A stretch of 64,000 bases of DNA from the NCBI RefSeq assembly GCF_001021065.1, contig NZ_CP011546.1, forward strand, positions 1,116,001 through 1,180,000, given 5' to 3'. Both the position numbers and the translations under genes were made by a program. Shown here one piece after another: positions 40,361 through 50,361 of this stretch (the stretch's first letter is position 1; each line of letters opens with the position of its first letter). Below the pieces are notes generated by a model. It had not been told where the DNA came from and did not search any database. It saw only the letters and a program-made list of their open reading frames with translations. The DNA comes from Corynebacterium uterequi (GTDB taxonomy: Bacteria; Actinomycetota; Actinomycetes; Mycobacteriales; Mycobacteriaceae).

Positions 40361-42019
40361 TTAGAACAGTCCGGAGATGACGCCGGCTGAATCGACGTCG
40401 ATATTGTTCGCCGCCGGCTTCTTCGGCAGGCCCGGCATGGTCATGACAGCGCCCGTCAGGACCACGATGAACCCGGCGCCGGTACGCGGCAGGAGCTCGC
40501 GTACGTGCAGGGTGTGACCGCTCGGGGCGCCTAGCGCGGCCGGGTCATCGCTAAACGAGTACTGAGTCTTGGAGATGCACACGGGCATCTGGTCCCAGCC
40601 GTTGGCTTCGAGCGTGGCGATGTCCTTTTCCGCCTGCGGGGAGTACTCGACGCGATCGGCGTGGTAGATCTCCTTGGCGATCGTCTCGATGGACGCGCGC
40701 ACACCAGCTGACGGGTCGTAGAGCTGCGTCGACGGGGTGTCGCTGCGGCTGGCGAGGACAGCGTCGGCGAGCTCCAGTGCCCCGTCGCCGCCCTTGGCCC
40801 ACACGTCGGCCTCGGCGAGGGCAACGCCGAAGTCCTCGGCCCACTGCTTCATGAACTCCCGCTCCGCCTCGGTGTCCGAGGTGAAGAGGTTGACCGCCAC
40901 GACTGGGGTGGCACCAAACTTGCGGACGTTGTCCACGTGGCGTTCCAGGTTGACGATGCCGGCACGCAGAGCGTCGAGGTTCTCCTCGTTGAGATCCGGG
41001 CGCGCTACCCCACCGTTGTACTTGATGGAGCGGATCGTGCTGACGATCACCACGGTTGCGACCGAGAGGTCACCGAAGCGGGCCTTGATGTCGAAGAACT
41101 TCTCGGCGCCGAGGTCGGAGCCGAATCCGGCTTCGGTGAGGGTGACGTCGCTGTAGGCCAGCGCGGTGCGGGTAGCCAGCAGCGTGTTGCAGCCGTGGGC
41201 GATGTTGGCGAAGGGACCGCCGTGGACGAACGCCGGAGTGCCGCCGAGGGTCTGCACGAGGTTGGGATTGAGGGCGTCCTTCATCAACGCGGTCAACGCG
41301 CCGTCGGCCTGGAGCTGCGCGGCGGTGATGGGCTCACCGTCGTAGGAGAAACCGATGGTGATGGCGCCCAGGCGGCGCTTGAGGTCCTCCAAGGAAGTGG
41401 CCAAACCGAGGATCGCCATGATCTCGGAGGCGGCGGTGATGGTGAATCCGGTTTCGCGGGGGACGCCGTTGACCTTGCCTCCCAGGCCAATGATGACGTT
41501 GCGCAGGGCACGGTCGTTGACGTCGAGGCAGCGCTGCCACGTCACGCGACGCGGGTCGATTCCCAGGGAGTTGCCCTGGTGGATGTGGTTGTCGATGATG
41601 GCGGCGAGGGTGTTATTGGCCGCCGCGATCGCGTGGAAGTCCCCGGTGAAATGGAGGTTGATCTCCTCCATCGGCACCACCTGGGAGTATCCGCCACCTG
41701 CGGCGCCGCCCTTGATTCCCATGACGGGTCCTTGGGAGGGCTCGCGCAGGGCGACGACGGTCTTCTTGCCGCGCTGGGACAGTGCATCGGCCAGGCCGAT
41801 GAGCACCGTGGACTTGCCTTCTCCGGCCGGGGTGGGAGAAACGCCGGTGACGAGGACCAGCTGGCCGGGCTCCTGGTCCAGGTCAATCTTGGTGATGTCC
41901 ACCTTTGCCTTGGTGGGGCCGTACGTCGTGACGGCGTCGGCCGGTAGTCCCGCGCGTTCGGCGATATCGGTGATGGGTTCCAGAGTGTGGGCCTGGGCGA
42001 TTTCTACGTCGGATAGCAC
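40361..42019 (-). CDS. fhs: Formate-tetrahydrofolate ligase
   Basis: 552 residues. The P-loop-like GVSPTPAGEGKST, the folate/formyl-phosphate region MGIKGGAAGGGYSQVVPMEE (by parts), and the C-terminal GAVMTMPGLPKKPA are all typical. The enzyme makes 10-formyl-tetrahydrofolate from formate and ATP, feeding purine and formyl-Met-tRNA synthesis. The GTG has AGAAGGAG upstream. The gene is monocistronic with its own terminator and borders the accessory patch. Confidence 0.96.
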   Translation of the reverse strand: MLSDVEIAQAHTLEPITDIAERAGLPADAVTTYGPTKAKVDITKIDLDQEPGQLVLVTGVSPTPAGEGKSTVLIGLADALSQRGKKTVVALREPSQGPVMGIKGGAAGGGYSQVVPMEEINLHFTGDFHAIAAANNTLAAIIDNHIHQGNSLGIDPRRVTWQRCLDVNDRALRNVIIGLGGKVNGVPRETGFTITAASEIMAILGLATSLEDLKRRLGAITIGFSYDGEPITAAQLQADGALTALMKDALNPNLVQTLGGTPAFVHGGPFANIAHGCNTLLATRTALAYSDVTLTEAGFGSDLGAEKFFDIKARFGDLSVATVVIVSTIRSIKYNGGVARPDLNEENLDALRAGIVNLERHVDNVRKFGATPVVAVNLFTSDTEAEREFMKQWAEDFGVALAEADVWAKGGDGALELADAVLASRSDTPSTQLYDPSAGVRASIETIAKEIYHADRVEYSPQAEKDIATLEANGWDQMPVCISKTQYSFSDDPAALGAPSGHTLHVRELLPRTGAGFIVVLTGAVMTMPGLPKKPAANNIDVDSAGVISGLF

Positions 42020-42094
42020 GTTGGTTGCGTCTCCTTCTCGGGTAGCAGGGAGGCACGTGCTGCGAGTAACACATCCCGGGCAACCCGGCGTGGT

Positions 42095-43402
42095 TTAAAC
42101 CAGCACCGCACCTATGGCGTAGGCCATCACTATCGATAGTACGATGGTGAGCACTCCGGGGACGAGGAAGGAGTGATTAAACACGAGCTTTCCGATTTTT
42201 GTTGACCCGGTATCGTCCATTTCCACCGCGGCGAGAAGCGTGGGATACGTCGGCAGGACGAACAGCGCGGACACGGCCGGGAATGCCGCGAGGGCCGTAA
42301 GCGGGCTCACGCCGATGGCCAGTGCTGCCGGAATGAGCGCCTTGGCGGTCGCCGCCTGCGAATACAGCAGGCACGCGGCGAAGAACAGGACGACGCTGAG
42401 TAGCCACGGCTGGGAGTCGAGAACCGTGGCGGCGATGCCCTCAATGTCGTCGAGATAGTAGTTAATGAGCGACGTCCCCAACCACGCCACGCCGAGAACG
42501 CAGATCGCGGCGGACAGCCCTGAGCGAAACACCTGGGTGGACAGGACGTCGGCGGCCGGGATTTTCGCGATGAGGATGATGATGGTCGAGGCGGCGAGCA
42601 TAATCGTCATGATGGCTTCGTTGCGCGGCAGCGTCGGCTCCGAGATGAGCCCCACCTGCTCGCTGATGGCGGTAGCGTAGGCCACCACCGCCAGGATGGC
42701 AGCGAGGAACACGAGGACGGACGCCTTCGCCCCGCGAGGGATGCTGTACTGCCGGTTGGCGATCGGCGCGGCTACGAGTCCCCGGGCGAGCCGGTCTTGG
42801 TAGATCGGATCCTCGTCGAGCTCCGGGCCGAGGTGATTGACGAGGAAGGAAACTGGGATGATGGCCAGCAACGTCGCCGGGATCATGACTGCGAGCAGCG
42901 TCAGGTAGCTCACTCCGAACGGTTCGAGGACTGAGGCCATGAACACCACCGCGGCAGAGATCGGCGACGCGACGATGGCCATCTGCGAGCTGACCACAGC
43001 CAGCGACAGCGGACGCGACGGGCGGACTTTGCCCTCCTTCGCCACCTCCACGATGACCGGCAGCGTGGAATACGCGGTATGGCCCGTTCCGGCGGCCACC
43101 GTCATGAACCAGGTAACGATGGGCGCCCACAGGGTGATGCGCTTAGGGTTGCGGCGCAGGAAGACCTCGGCCCGGTGGACCAGGTAATCCAATCCGCCGG
43201 CGCGTTGCATCGCCGCGATGGCGGCAATGACGCACATGATGATTCCGACAACGTCAAAGGGGATGTCTTCCTGGGTCACCGGAATGCCGGTCAGCCCCAG
43301 GGCGAGTACCCCGAGGCCGCCGGCCATGCCGATGGCGATGGACCCGAGCCGGGCACCAAGGATAATGGCGCCCAACACAATGGCGATATGGATAAAGAGC
43401 AT
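42095..43402 (-). CDS. Anaerobic C4-dicarboxylate transporter (Dcu family)
   Basis: 435 residues with about ten to twelve membrane helices. GGLDYLVHRAEVFLRRNPKR and TGHTAYSTLPVIVEVA are conserved DcuA/DcuB segments. Dcu carriers exchange fumarate, malate, aspartate and succinate across the cytoplasmic membrane. It follows aspA by 14 bases in the same direction, an aspA-dcu arrangement also known in enterobacteria. DcuA versus DcuB cannot be told from sequence alone. Confidence 0.92.
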   Translation of the reverse strand: MLFIHIAIVLGAIILGARLGSIAIGMAGGLGVLALGLTGIPVTQEDIPFDVVGIIMCVIAAIAAMQRAGGLDYLVHRAEVFLRRNPKRITLWAPIVTWFMTVAAGTGHTAYSTLPVIVEVAKEGKVRPSRPLSLAVVSSQMAIVASPISAAVVFMASVLEPFGVSYLTLLAVMIPATLLAIIPVSFLVNHLGPELDEDPIYQDRLARGLVAAPIANRQYSIPRGAKASVLVFLAAILAVVAYATAISEQVGLISEPTLPRNEAIMTIMLAASTIIILIAKIPAADVLSTQVFRSGLSAAICVLGVAWLGTSLINYYLDDIEGIAATVLDSQPWLLSVVLFFAACLLYSQAATAKALIPAALAIGVSPLTALAAFPAVSALFVLPTYPTLLAAVEMDDTGSTKIGKLVFNHSFLVPGVLTIVLSIVMAYAIGAVLV

Positions 43403-43416
43403 CCAGCCATTATGGA

Positions 43417-44862
43417 TTAGTGATGCGGATTTTCTTCTTTCGCCTGCTCAACGTACAAAGTTCCCTGGTAACGCGGATGCATGAGATTATCCTTGCTGAG
43501 GACCCGGTCCAGGGTCTCGGCATCGAGAAGGTTATGTTCTACAACCAACTCTCGGGGAGTTTTGCCGGTCGCGAGCGTTTCCTTGACGATCATGTCGCCA
43601 TTGTGGTGGCCGATGAACGGGTTGAGGTAGGTGACAATGCCAGCGGAACGCTCGACATGATTCCGGGCGACGTCCGGGTTTGCGGTAATGCCCACGACGC
43701 ACTTGTCGCGCAACGTGTCAGCGGCATTACCCAACAACCGCACGGACTCAAAGAGCGCCTGGGCGATGACCGGTTCCATGACATTGAGCTGCAACTGGCC
43801 GGCTTCGGCGGCCATCGATACGGTGACGTCGTTGCCGAAAATCTTAAAGCACACCTGGTTGACGACCTCGGGGATGACCGGGTTGACCTTCCCCGGCATA
43901 ATCGAGGAACCGGCTTGTCGGTCGGGCAAGTTGATCTCATTAAATCCCGCCCGCGGTCCGGAGGACAGCAGCCGGAGGTCGTTGCACGCCTTCGAGAGCT
44001 TCATCGCTGCCCGCTTCACCGCGGCGTGGGCGTGAACGTAGGCGCCGGTGTCACTCGTCGCCTCAATGAGATCCCGGGCGGAGACGATGTTCAATCCGGT
44101 AACCTCGCGCAAGGCGGAAGTCGCTGCGTCGCGGTATCCCGCCGGAGTGTTCACCCCGGTGCCGATCGCCGTGGCTCCCAGGTTGATCTCAAGGAGTTTC
44201 GCGGCGGCATCGGTGAGCGTCAGTTGCTCCTCGTGGAGATTGGCGGCGAAAGCCTTGAACTCGTCGCCCATGGTCATGGGGACCGCGTCCTGGAGCTGAG
44301 TGCGCCCCATCTTGAGAATGTCGCCGAACTCGTCACCCTTCTCCCGAAATGCCTGTGCTAGCCGGTCGAAGCGCTGCACCAACTGCAGGATCACGTCGTG
44401 CAGGCCCAGGCGTAGGCCCGTCGGGTAGGCGTCGTTGGTGGATTGGGACATGTTGACGTCATCGTTGGGGTGGATGACGTCGTAGCGTCCCCGCTCATAA
44501 CCGAGGTTTTTCAAGGCGACGTTAGCGACCACCTCGTTGGTGTTCATGTTCAATGACGTGCCGGCGCCGCCTTGGAAAAGATCAATGGGGAACTCGGAAA
44601 GGTAGTCCGGGTGTGCCAGGATCTCGTCGCACGCCGCGATGATGGCGTCTGCCTTGTCTTTGGGCAGGGCGTGGACGCGCCTATTCGCTAACGCCGCGGC
44701 CTTCTTTACCAACACCATTCCCCGGATGAATTCGGGAACGGTGGACATGGCGGCGCCGGAGATGCGAAAGTTCTCGATGGCGCGCTGGGTATGGATGCCG
44801 TAGAAGGCGTCGGCCGGGACGTCGAGGGTGCCGAGGAGATCCTCTTCGGTTCTGGTATGCAT
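43417..44862 (-). CDS. aspA: Aspartate ammonia-lyase
   Basis: 481 residues. The fumarase/aspartase superfamily signature [11 protein letters not shown] holds the catalytic serine loop. [24 protein letters not shown] and [11 protein letters not shown] are the other active-site regions. It converts L-aspartate to fumarate and ammonia. ATG 44862 is chosen, preceded by GGTAAGGTCGGG. The open frame continues upstream into hisG but that part is not coding. Confidence 0.96.
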   Translation of the reverse strand: MHTRTEEDLLGTLDVPADAFYGIHTQRAIENFRISGAAMSTVPEFIRGMVLVKKAAALANRRVHALPKDKADAIIAACDEILAHPDYLSEFPIDLFQGGAGTSLNMNTNEVVANVALKNLGYERGRYDVIHPNDDVNMSQSTNDAYPTGLRLGLHDVILQLVQRFDRLAQAFREKGDEFGDILKMGRTQLQDAVPMTMGDEFKAFAANLHEEQLTLTDAAAKLLEINLGATAIGTGVNTPAGYRDAATSALREVTGLNIVSARDLIEATSDTGAYVHAHAAVKRAAMKLSKACNDLRLLSSGPRAGFNEINLPDRQAGSSIMPGKVNPVIPEVVNQVCFKIFGNDVTVSMAAEAGQLQLNVMEPVIAQALFESVRLLGNAADTLRDKCVVGITANPDVARNHVERSAGIVTYLNPFIGHHNGDMIVKETLATGKTPRELVVEHNLLDAETLDRVLSKDNLMHPRYQGTLYVEQAKEENPHH

Positions 44863-44914
44863 AAGCCCGACCTTACCCCCGAGGTCTCCCCCGCCACCCC
44901 CGAAAGCGCGGGTG

Positions 44915-45757
44915 CTAGATGCGGGCGATGCGCAGATCGGAGGCGAGGATGGCTTCGGCGCCAATCTTCGTGAGCTCGTCGATGTCCTGGTTGGCCTGCT
45001 TCCGCGGCACCAGGGCCCGCACGGCCACCCAGTCCTCCACGGACAACGGCATGACAGTGGGGCCGGACAACCCCGGGGTGATGGTGGTGGCCTTCTGCAG
45101 CTGCGATCGCGGGATGTTGTAGTCCAGCATGAGGTAGTTGTGCGCCGTGAGGATGCCACGGATGCGGCTGATGACCACCTCGTGCTCGGCGGTCAGCTCC
45201 CGGTCCTTGCCCTTGATGATGACGGCCTCGGAGCTGACAATCGGCTCGCCGAAGGGCTTCAAGCCTTGCTGGCGAAGCGTCGCCCCGGTGGAGACCACGT
45301 CGGCGATGACGTCCGCCACGCCCAGCTTGATGGAGATTTCCACCGCGCCATCGAGGCGGATGATCTCCGCGCTCATCCCGCGGCTGTCGAGGTCCGCGGC
45401 AACGAGGTGCGGGTACGAGCTGGCGATGCGCACCCCGTCGAGCTGGTCGACGCTCCACTCCTGATCCTCCGGGGCGGCGTAGCGGAAAGTAGACACCCCG
45501 AATCCCAGCGGCAGGACCTCGTCGACCTCGGCGCCGGAATCCCCGGCGAGATCTCGGCCGGTGATGCCCAGGTCCAGGTGGCCCTGGGCAACGTAGATGG
45601 CGATGTCCTTCGGGCGAAGGAAGTAGAACTCGACGCCGTTGTCCGGGTCGGGGACGTTGAGCTGCTTATCGCGGCGCGGCTTGTACCCGGCCTCTTCGAG
45701 GATGTGGGCGGCCTTTTCCGACAGCGCACCCTTATTAGGGACAGCGATTTTAATCAT
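44915..45757 (-). CDS. hisG: ATP phosphoribosyltransferase
   Basis: 280 residues, the long homohexameric form with a C-terminal PII-like histidine-binding domain. [13 protein letters not shown] opens the catalytic domain, and [11 protein letters not shown]-like [16 protein letters not shown] is the PRPP-binding motif. It catalyses the first step of histidine synthesis and is feedback-inhibited in corynebacteria. It follows hisE by 13 bases, forming the hisE-hisG operon. Confidence 0.97.
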   Translation of the reverse strand: MIKIAVPNKGALSEKAAHILEEAGYKPRRDKQLNVPDPDNGVEFYFLRPKDIAIYVAQGHLDLGITGRDLAGDSGAEVDEVLPLGFGVSTFRYAAPEDQEWSVDQLDGVRIASSYPHLVAADLDSRGMSAEIIRLDGAVEISIKLGVADVIADVVSTGATLRQQGLKPFGEPIVSSEAVIIKGKDRELTAEHEVVISRIRGILTAHNYLMLDYNIPRSQLQKATTITPGLSGPTVMPLSVEDWVAVRALVPRKQANQDIDELTKIGAEAILASDLRIARI

Positions 45758-45770
45758 GGCAGGCGAGCTC

Positions 45771-46034
45771 CTAGAGATACTTATAGATGGATTCCGGGGT
45801 CAGACCACGGGAGACCATCACGACCTGAGTCCAATACATCAGCTGCGAGATCTCCTCGGCCAGCTCCTCGTCGGACTGGTACTCGGCGGCGATCCATACC
45901 TCGCCCGCCTCCTCGATGATCTTCTTGCCGATGGTATGGACGCCCGCGTCCAGGGCTGCGACGGTGGACGACCCCTCGGGGCGCTCGGCGGCGCGCTGGG
46001 TCAGCTCTGCAAACAAGTCATCGAAGGATTTCAC
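45771..46034 (-). CDS. hisE: Phosphoribosyl-ATP pyrophosphatase
   Basis: 87 residues of the MazG-like HisE fold. [18 protein letters not shown] and [14 protein letters not shown] carry the metal-binding acidic residues. It hydrolyses PR-ATP to PR-AMP in the second histidine step. GTG 46034 has no Shine-Dalgarno sequence, but TAGTCT ends 8 bases upstream, so a leaderless start is likely. Confidence 0.96.
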   Translation of the reverse strand: MKSFDDLFAELTQRAAERPEGSSTVAALDAGVHTIGKKIIEEAGEVWIAAEYQSDEELAEEISQLMYWTQVVMVSRGLTPESIYKYL

Positions 46035-46048
46035 AGTTAACCAGACTA
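46035..46048 (-). promoter_or_regulatory. Leaderless promoter, hisE-hisG
   Basis: TAGTCT (46048-46043) ends 8 bases before GTG 46034. Its TAG is the stop codon of the HAD gene. Confidence 0.5.
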
Positions 46049-46714
46049 ACGCAGGGCCTTAAACCACGTCTCGACGTGGTCGGTGGTCACGCCGTCGAGG
46101 CTCAAGCTGCCGTGCAGCGCGGCCAGGCTCGTGACCCCTTCGGGGGTTTCATGAGCCAAACCGATAACCACACACCCAGCGGCGTGCGCGGCCGTCATCC
46201 CAGCGAAGGAGTCCTCGAACACCACGCACTCCCCCGGTACCGCGCCGACCTGCCGGGCGGCCTCCAGGTACATGTCCGGCGCTGGCTTGGAATGAGCCAC
46301 CTCGTCGCCGGTGATGGAGCTAAAGAAGAACTCCCTTCCCACCGCGTCGATGCACCGATCAGCCAACTCTCGTTCCGTATTGGTGGTGACCAACATCGGC
46401 AGGGGGTACAACGCGGTGAGCAGCTCCCGCACGCCCGGGTTGGGGGTGAGATCGGTGAGCAGCTCGCCCATCCGACGGTACATCCACTGGCGGTATTCGT
46501 GCTCGTCGAGCGTCGTCGGGTCGATGCCCGCCCAGGTGGCCAGGACGTTAAGGGTGTTGCGGAAGCTGCCGCCGACGGTCTTCTCGCGTACCTCCGGGGT
46601 AATACGCCTGCCCAAGAGCTCCGAGAGCTCATAGGTAGCGACGCTCCACAGCGGCTCGGAATCAATGAGGGTGCCGTCCATGTCCCAGAAGACGGCTCGG
46701 AAACTAAAATTCAA
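46046..46714 (-). CDS. HAD-superfamily hydrolase (beta-phosphoglucomutase-like)
   Basis: 222 residues from TTG 46714. Motif I is [14 protein letters not shown], motif II MLVTTNT, the motif III lysine lies in [14 protein letters not shown], and motif IV is [13 protein letters not shown]. The cap is of the small-helical type. Such enzymes are phosphatases or phosphomutases of sugar phosphates or nucleotides. The start overlaps the upstream hypothetical gene by 11 bases and lies in its GCGGAGTTGG segment, which may serve as the RBS. Substrate unknown. Confidence 0.88.
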   Translation of the reverse strand: MNFSFRAVFWDMDGTLIDSEPLWSVATYELSELLGRRITPEVREKTVGGSFRNTLNVLATWAGIDPTTLDEHEYRQWMYRRMGELLTDLTPNPGVRELLTALYPLPMLVTTNTERELADRCIDAVGREFFFSSITGDEVAHSKPAPDMYLEAARQVGAVPGECVVFEDSFAGMTAAHAAGCVVIGLAHETPEGVTSLAALHGSLSLDGVTTDHVETWFKALR

Positions 46715-47087
46715 GGTTATCCAACTCCGCCAGTGCATCCTCGGTGGCGCCCGTCTCCGCCGCCGCGTTAGCAATAAGTTCCCGGATGGTGGCCCACTCC
46801 TCCGGCTCGATGACGGCGCCGTCGTGGCGCTCGTTGAACTCCTCCAGCGCCGTGACTTCCTGGGAGACCAGGGTCACCAGAATGTCTGCCGGTGCGTCGG
46901 CAGGGAGCGCGTCAAGCCCGTCGAGGAGGCGTTCCAGAAGCCGCTTAAGCTCCGGCAACGCCACCGGGTCGAAGGGCTGCTCCCAGAATTCGGTCTCCCC
47001 CTCTACGAGGTAGGAACCGGTGGCGAACTCGTGAAGATCGTCGATGAACTCATCAACGGTGGGCTGAAAGTCCGAGCGGATTGTCAT
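46704..47087 (-). CDS. Acidic conserved hypothetical protein
   Basis: 127 residues, rich in Glu, Asp, Leu and Ala and predicted to be largely helical. FQPTVDEFIDDLHEFATGSY and LPELKRLLERLLDGLD are notable. No motif is recognised. It is followed by the HAD gene with an 11-base overlap, so the two are coupled. Confidence 0.65.
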   Translation of the reverse strand: MTIRSDFQPTVDEFIDDLHEFATGSYLVEGETEFWEQPFDPVALPELKRLLERLLDGLDALPADAPADILVTLVSQEVTALEEFNERHDGAVIEPEEWATIRELIANAAAETGATEDALAELDNLEF

Positions 47088-47111
47088 AAGGCCAATTGTG
47101 GCTGATCGGGC

Positions 47112-48323
47112 CTAAAGTCGCACGCCGAGCAGACCGTCGAGCGCCGCAGCCATCAACTCGCGGGCGGCTGGCTCCCGGCCCGGGCTCTGCGCCCACTCGT
47201 CGACGACGCCCAGCGCCCCCGGAGTATCGAGGTCATCGGCCAACCGGGCACGCAGCTGCTGGACGAAGTCCTCGGTCTGCTCAAGGGTTCCGCAGCCCTC
47301 ACGCCAGCGGGCGAGGCGCTGCTCCGCGTCCGTAAGCACCTGCGCCGACCAGTCTCGGTCCGTGCGGTAGTGCGCGGCGTAGATGCCCAGCCGGATTGCG
47401 GATGGCTCATGGCCGGCCTCGGTTAGCTTATGGACGAACACGAGGTTGCCCAGGGACTTGGACATCTTCGTACCCTCCAGGCCGATCATCCCGGTGTGGA
47501 CGTAATGCCCGGCCATCCGCTCGACGTCGAGGGCAGCCTCGGCGTGGGCGGCAGAGTACTCGTGGTGGGGGTAGGCCAGATCGCTGCCGCCACCCTGGAT
47601 GGCGAAGGACGCTCCGAGACGGTTCGTGGCGATGGCGGAGCACTCAATGTGCCAGCCCGGCCGCCCCGGGCCGAAGGGAGACTCCCACGACGGCTCGCCG
47701 GCGCGCTGGGCTCGCCAGATCAACGGATCGAGCGGGTGGCGCTTGCCCGGGCGCTCAGGGTCCCCGCCGCGCTCGGCGAAGGCGGCGGCCATCTCCTCGT
47801 CGGTGTATCGGGACTCGTAGCCAAACTGGGGCGTGGCTTCGATCGAGGCGTAGACGTCGGGGTAGTCGGCGTCGTCGACGACGTAGGCCGCCCCGGCGTC
47901 GAGGAGCCGCTCGACCATAGCGATGACCTCGTCTATGGCCTCCATGGCACCGATGTAATGCTGCGGCGGGACCACCGCAAGCTGCTCCATGTCGGATCTG
48001 AAGAGGTCGATCTGGCTGGTGCCCAGCTCGCGCCAGTCCACCCCGTCGCGCTCGGCGCGCTCAAAGAGGGGATCATCCACGTCGGTGATGTTCTGAACGT
48101 ACGTGACCTCACGGCCGTTGTCGCGCAACTGCCGAAGGATGACGTCGAAGGTGACGTACGTGGCGGCATGGCCAAGGTGGGTCGAGTCATACGGGGTAAT
48201 TCCGCACACGTACATCCCGGAACCCTCGACGGGGCGGATGGCGTCATCCGCGGTGTCGTAGAGCTTCAGGGGCACTGGGGTGCCGGCGACGCGAGGGACT
48301 TCAGGTTGTGGCCATGAACGCAT
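47112..48323 (-). CDS. mshC: Mycothiol synthesis cysteine ligase MshC
   Basis: 403 residues. [20 protein letters not shown] holds the zinc-ligand cysteine and a HIGH-like motif, [13 protein letters not shown] the second zinc-site region, and [10 protein letters not shown] the KMSKS loop. This cysteinyl-tRNA-synthetase relative joins cysteine to glucosaminyl-inositol in mycothiol synthesis, specific to actinobacteria. It is shorter than CysRS because the anticodon domain is missing. ATG 48323 with TAAGGT 7 bases upstream suggests a leaderless mRNA. Confidence 0.96.
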   Translation of the reverse strand: MRSWPQPEVPRVAGTPVPLKLYDTADDAIRPVEGSGMYVCGITPYDSTHLGHAATYVTFDVILRQLRDNGREVTYVQNITDVDDPLFERAERDGVDWRELGTSQIDLFRSDMEQLAVVPPQHYIGAMEAIDEVIAMVERLLDAGAAYVVDDADYPDVYASIEATPQFGYESRYTDEEMAAAFAERGGDPERPGKRHPLDPLIWRAQRAGEPSWESPFGPGRPGWHIECSAIATNRLGASFAIQGGGSDLAYPHHEYSAAHAEAALDVERMAGHYVHTGMIGLEGTKMSKSLGNLVFVHKLTEAGHEPSAIRLGIYAAHYRTDRDWSAQVLTDAEQRLARWREGCGTLEQTEDFVQQLRARLADDLDTPGALGVVDEWAQSPGREPAARELMAAALDGLLGVRL

Positions 48324-48336
48324 AGGGCACACCTTA
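48324..48336 (-). promoter_or_regulatory. Leaderless promoter, mshC
   Basis: TAAGGT (48336-48331) ends 7 bases before ATG 48323. The same TAAGGTGTGCCC string precedes uppP. Confidence 0.5.
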
Positions 48337-48424
48337 GTACGTCACCCCCAAGCCGACCGCTTCAGCGCGCCAGCGGCAGTGCCTGCGCCGCCCGATGTCG
48401 GGCAGTGCAGGTAATGCTGGTTCT

Positions 48425-49297
48425 CTAGTACGGCTGCAGCACGCCCAGCAGGAGCAGGACCATGACGAGCAGGCCAGCCGGGATCCGGTAGGCCGCGAAC
48501 CACGCGAAGGAGTGGTGCGCGACGAACTTGAGCAACCAGGCAATGGAGGCGTAGCCGAGCACGAACGTGATGAGGCTGCCGACGATGAGCATCGGCGCGG
48601 TGGCCGCCTGCCCGGAGTCGGGATTAAAGGCGTCGGGCAAGGAGAACAGGCCGGAGGCGACGACGGCCGGGATGGCCAGCAAGAAGGAGAATCGGGTGGC
48701 GACTTCCCGGTCGATGTTGAGGAAGAGGCCGCCGGAGATCGTCGAACCGGAGCGGGACACGCCCGGGATGAGGGACATGCACTGCCACAACCCCATGATG
48801 ACGGCATCCTTGACGGTCATGTCTTCCAACGTGCGCTCGTGCTTGCCGTACTTCTCCGCAGCGATGAACACGAAGGAGAAGAGCACCAACACGGTGGCGG
48901 TGATCCACATATTGCGCAGGCCGGAGCGAATCGCGTCCTGGAAGAGGAAACCGATGAGCCCGACGGGGATGGTGCCGACGATAACCATCCAGCCCATCTT
49001 GTAGTCCTGGCCGCGCTGGGTCTTATCCGCGAGACCGCGGAACCAGCCCGTGATGATCTGCCAGATGGTTTTAGCGAAGTACACCAGCACGGCGGCCTCA
49101 GTGCCGAGCTGAACCACGGCGGTAAAGGACGCGCCGGCGTCGACACCCCAGAACATTTCCGAGATGATGCGCAGGTGGCCGGAAGAGCTGACGGGCAGGA
49201 ATTCGGTGAGTCCCTGGACAATGGACAAGACGATGACCTGAAGCCAAGACATCGTCTCCGGTGCCGTGTCGGCAGACGCTGAGGCGAGGAGAATCAT
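48425..49297 (-). CDS. uppP: Undecaprenyl-diphosphatase UppP (BacA)
   Basis: 290 residues with about seven to eight membrane helices. [16 protein letters not shown] and [15 protein letters not shown] are the two catalytic loops. It recycles undecaprenyl diphosphate to the monophosphate carrier for peptidoglycan and confers bacitracin tolerance. It is separated from mshC by 101 bases. ATG 49297 is chosen because TAAGGT lies 8 bases upstream. Confidence 0.96.
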   Translation of the reverse strand: MILLASASADTAPETMSWLQVIVLSIVQGLTEFLPVSSSGHLRIISEMFWGVDAGASFTAVVQLGTEAAVLVYFAKTIWQIITGWFRGLADKTQRGQDYKMGWMVIVGTIPVGLIGFLFQDAIRSGLRNMWITATVLVLFSFVFIAAEKYGKHERTLEDMTVKDAVIMGLWQCMSLIPGVSRSGSTISGGLFLNIDREVATRFSFLLAIPAVVASGLFSLPDAFNPDSGQAATAPMLIVGSLITFVLGYASIAWLLKFVAHHSFAWFAAYRIPAGLLVMVLLLLGVLQPY

Positions 49298-49311
49298 AGG
49301 GGCACACCTTA
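49298..49311 (-). promoter_or_regulatory. Leaderless promoter, uppP
   Basis: TAAGGT (49311-49306) ends 8 bases before ATG 49297. Confidence 0.45.
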
Positions 49312-49348
49312 CAACCGCGCGGTGAATTGGACGTTATCGTCGAAGGGC

Positions 49349-49362
49349 TAGGCTAGATGCTT
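49349..49362 (+). promoter_or_regulatory. Leaderless promoter, lipoprotein-pyrD operon
   Basis: TAGGCT at 49349-49354 ends 8 bases before GTG 49363. The ATG at 49357 would be only 2 bases away. Confidence 0.45.
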
Positions 49363-50346
49363 GTGACACCACGCAACCAGACCTTGTCAGTATTAGTCCT
49401 GGCCGCGGGCCTCATGATGAGTTCCTGTCAGGATTCGGCCCCCGCGGCGCTTGTCACCGGGGGCGAGGAAGAAGCGCTGGGCAACGCGGTGCCGGTGGCT
49501 TCTCCCCCGGCTGAAAACAACGTCGGTGAGACGATCATAGATGGTGAGGTCAGCGAGGTCGTCACCACGGGGTCGCTGCTCGGCGCCCGGATCGGCGACG
49601 AGCTCATCGTCGGCAGCATCGCCGACTTCCGCGGGGGCGACGCCCGACGGCTGGACATCGCCGGATGCGCCGACGTCACCGGCGCCCCGTCGGGGATCGT
49701 CGTCGCCTGCGGTGACCACGTGCGCATCGTCGACGCCGCCGGCGACCGGCGGGTGGATGTTAACGCCCCGGCCACGACGGCGGTGCTGACCACGGACGGC
49801 GCCCTCGTGACCGCCTCGGACAGTGAGCATGTGGTGCAGGTCTACGACGGCGCCGAGCTCGCCGAGGAGTTCGACGTCGCCGGTGCCACCCACGAGCTGC
49901 TGGCCGTACCGGTATCCGGCAGCGACGACGCGGTGCTGCGCATCAACCGGGACAATACGACTATCCAGGACGTGCGCGTGGCCGAGGCCCGCCAGGGCGG
50001 CACGCTGCGCGTCGGCCTCGGCGTGGGCACTGCCGCCGCCGGCGACAACGACCTGGCCGTGGTGTCGGACACCCGCGGTAGTCAGCTCGCTATTTACACC
50101 GCCGACGAGGTCGTACGGCTGCATCAGACCCTCCCTGTCGACGAGTCGCCCTTCGCGGTGGCCTACGACGGTGAGCTCGCCTGGATCGCTTCCACGGCAA
50201 CGAATACGGCGACCGGTTACGATATCGCCGGTGGTGTTCCGGTCGAGAAGCGCCGCGTCCCCACCCCCGCTAATGTTCGGGCGATGGTCTTCGTCGACGG
50301 CCACCTCGTCGTCGGCGGAACCGATGGCCTCACTCTGCTTTCCTAA
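49363..50346 (+). CDS. Lipoprotein with propeller-like repeats
   Basis: 327 residues. The signal peptide ends in LMMSSC, a plausible lipobox with the lipidated cysteine. The mature part shows repeated short strands ending in IVDAAGDRRV, VVQVYDGAELAEEF, LAIYTADEVVRLH, suggesting a beta-propeller of YncE type. It is likely anchored outside the membrane and acylated by Lnt. It is cotranscribed with pyrD, 15 bases downstream. Function unknown. An alternative start is ATG 49357. Confidence 0.78.
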   Translation: MTPRNQTLSVLVLAAGLMMSSCQDSAPAALVTGGEEEALGNAVPVASPPAENNVGETIIDGEVSEVVTTGSLLGARIGDELIVGSIADFRGGDARRLDIAGCADVTGAPSGIVVACGDHVRIVDAAGDRRVDVNAPATTAVLTTDGALVTASDSEHVVQVYDGAELAEEFDVAGATHELLAVPVSGSDDAVLRINRDNTTIQDVRVAEARQGGTLRVGLGVGTAAAGDNDLAVVSDTRGSQLAIYTADEVVRLHQTLPVDESPFAVAYDGELAWIASTATNTATGYDIAGGVPVEKRRVPTPANVRAMVFVDGHLVVGGTDGLTLLS

Positions 50347-50361
50347 GGACCTCTCACACCC

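Noticed and set aside
44863-45159. N-terminal extension of the aspA frame into hisG
   Set aside because: The translated extension is Arg/Ser/Pro-rich and overlaps the well-supported his[12 protein letters not shown] matches the aspartase N-terminus.
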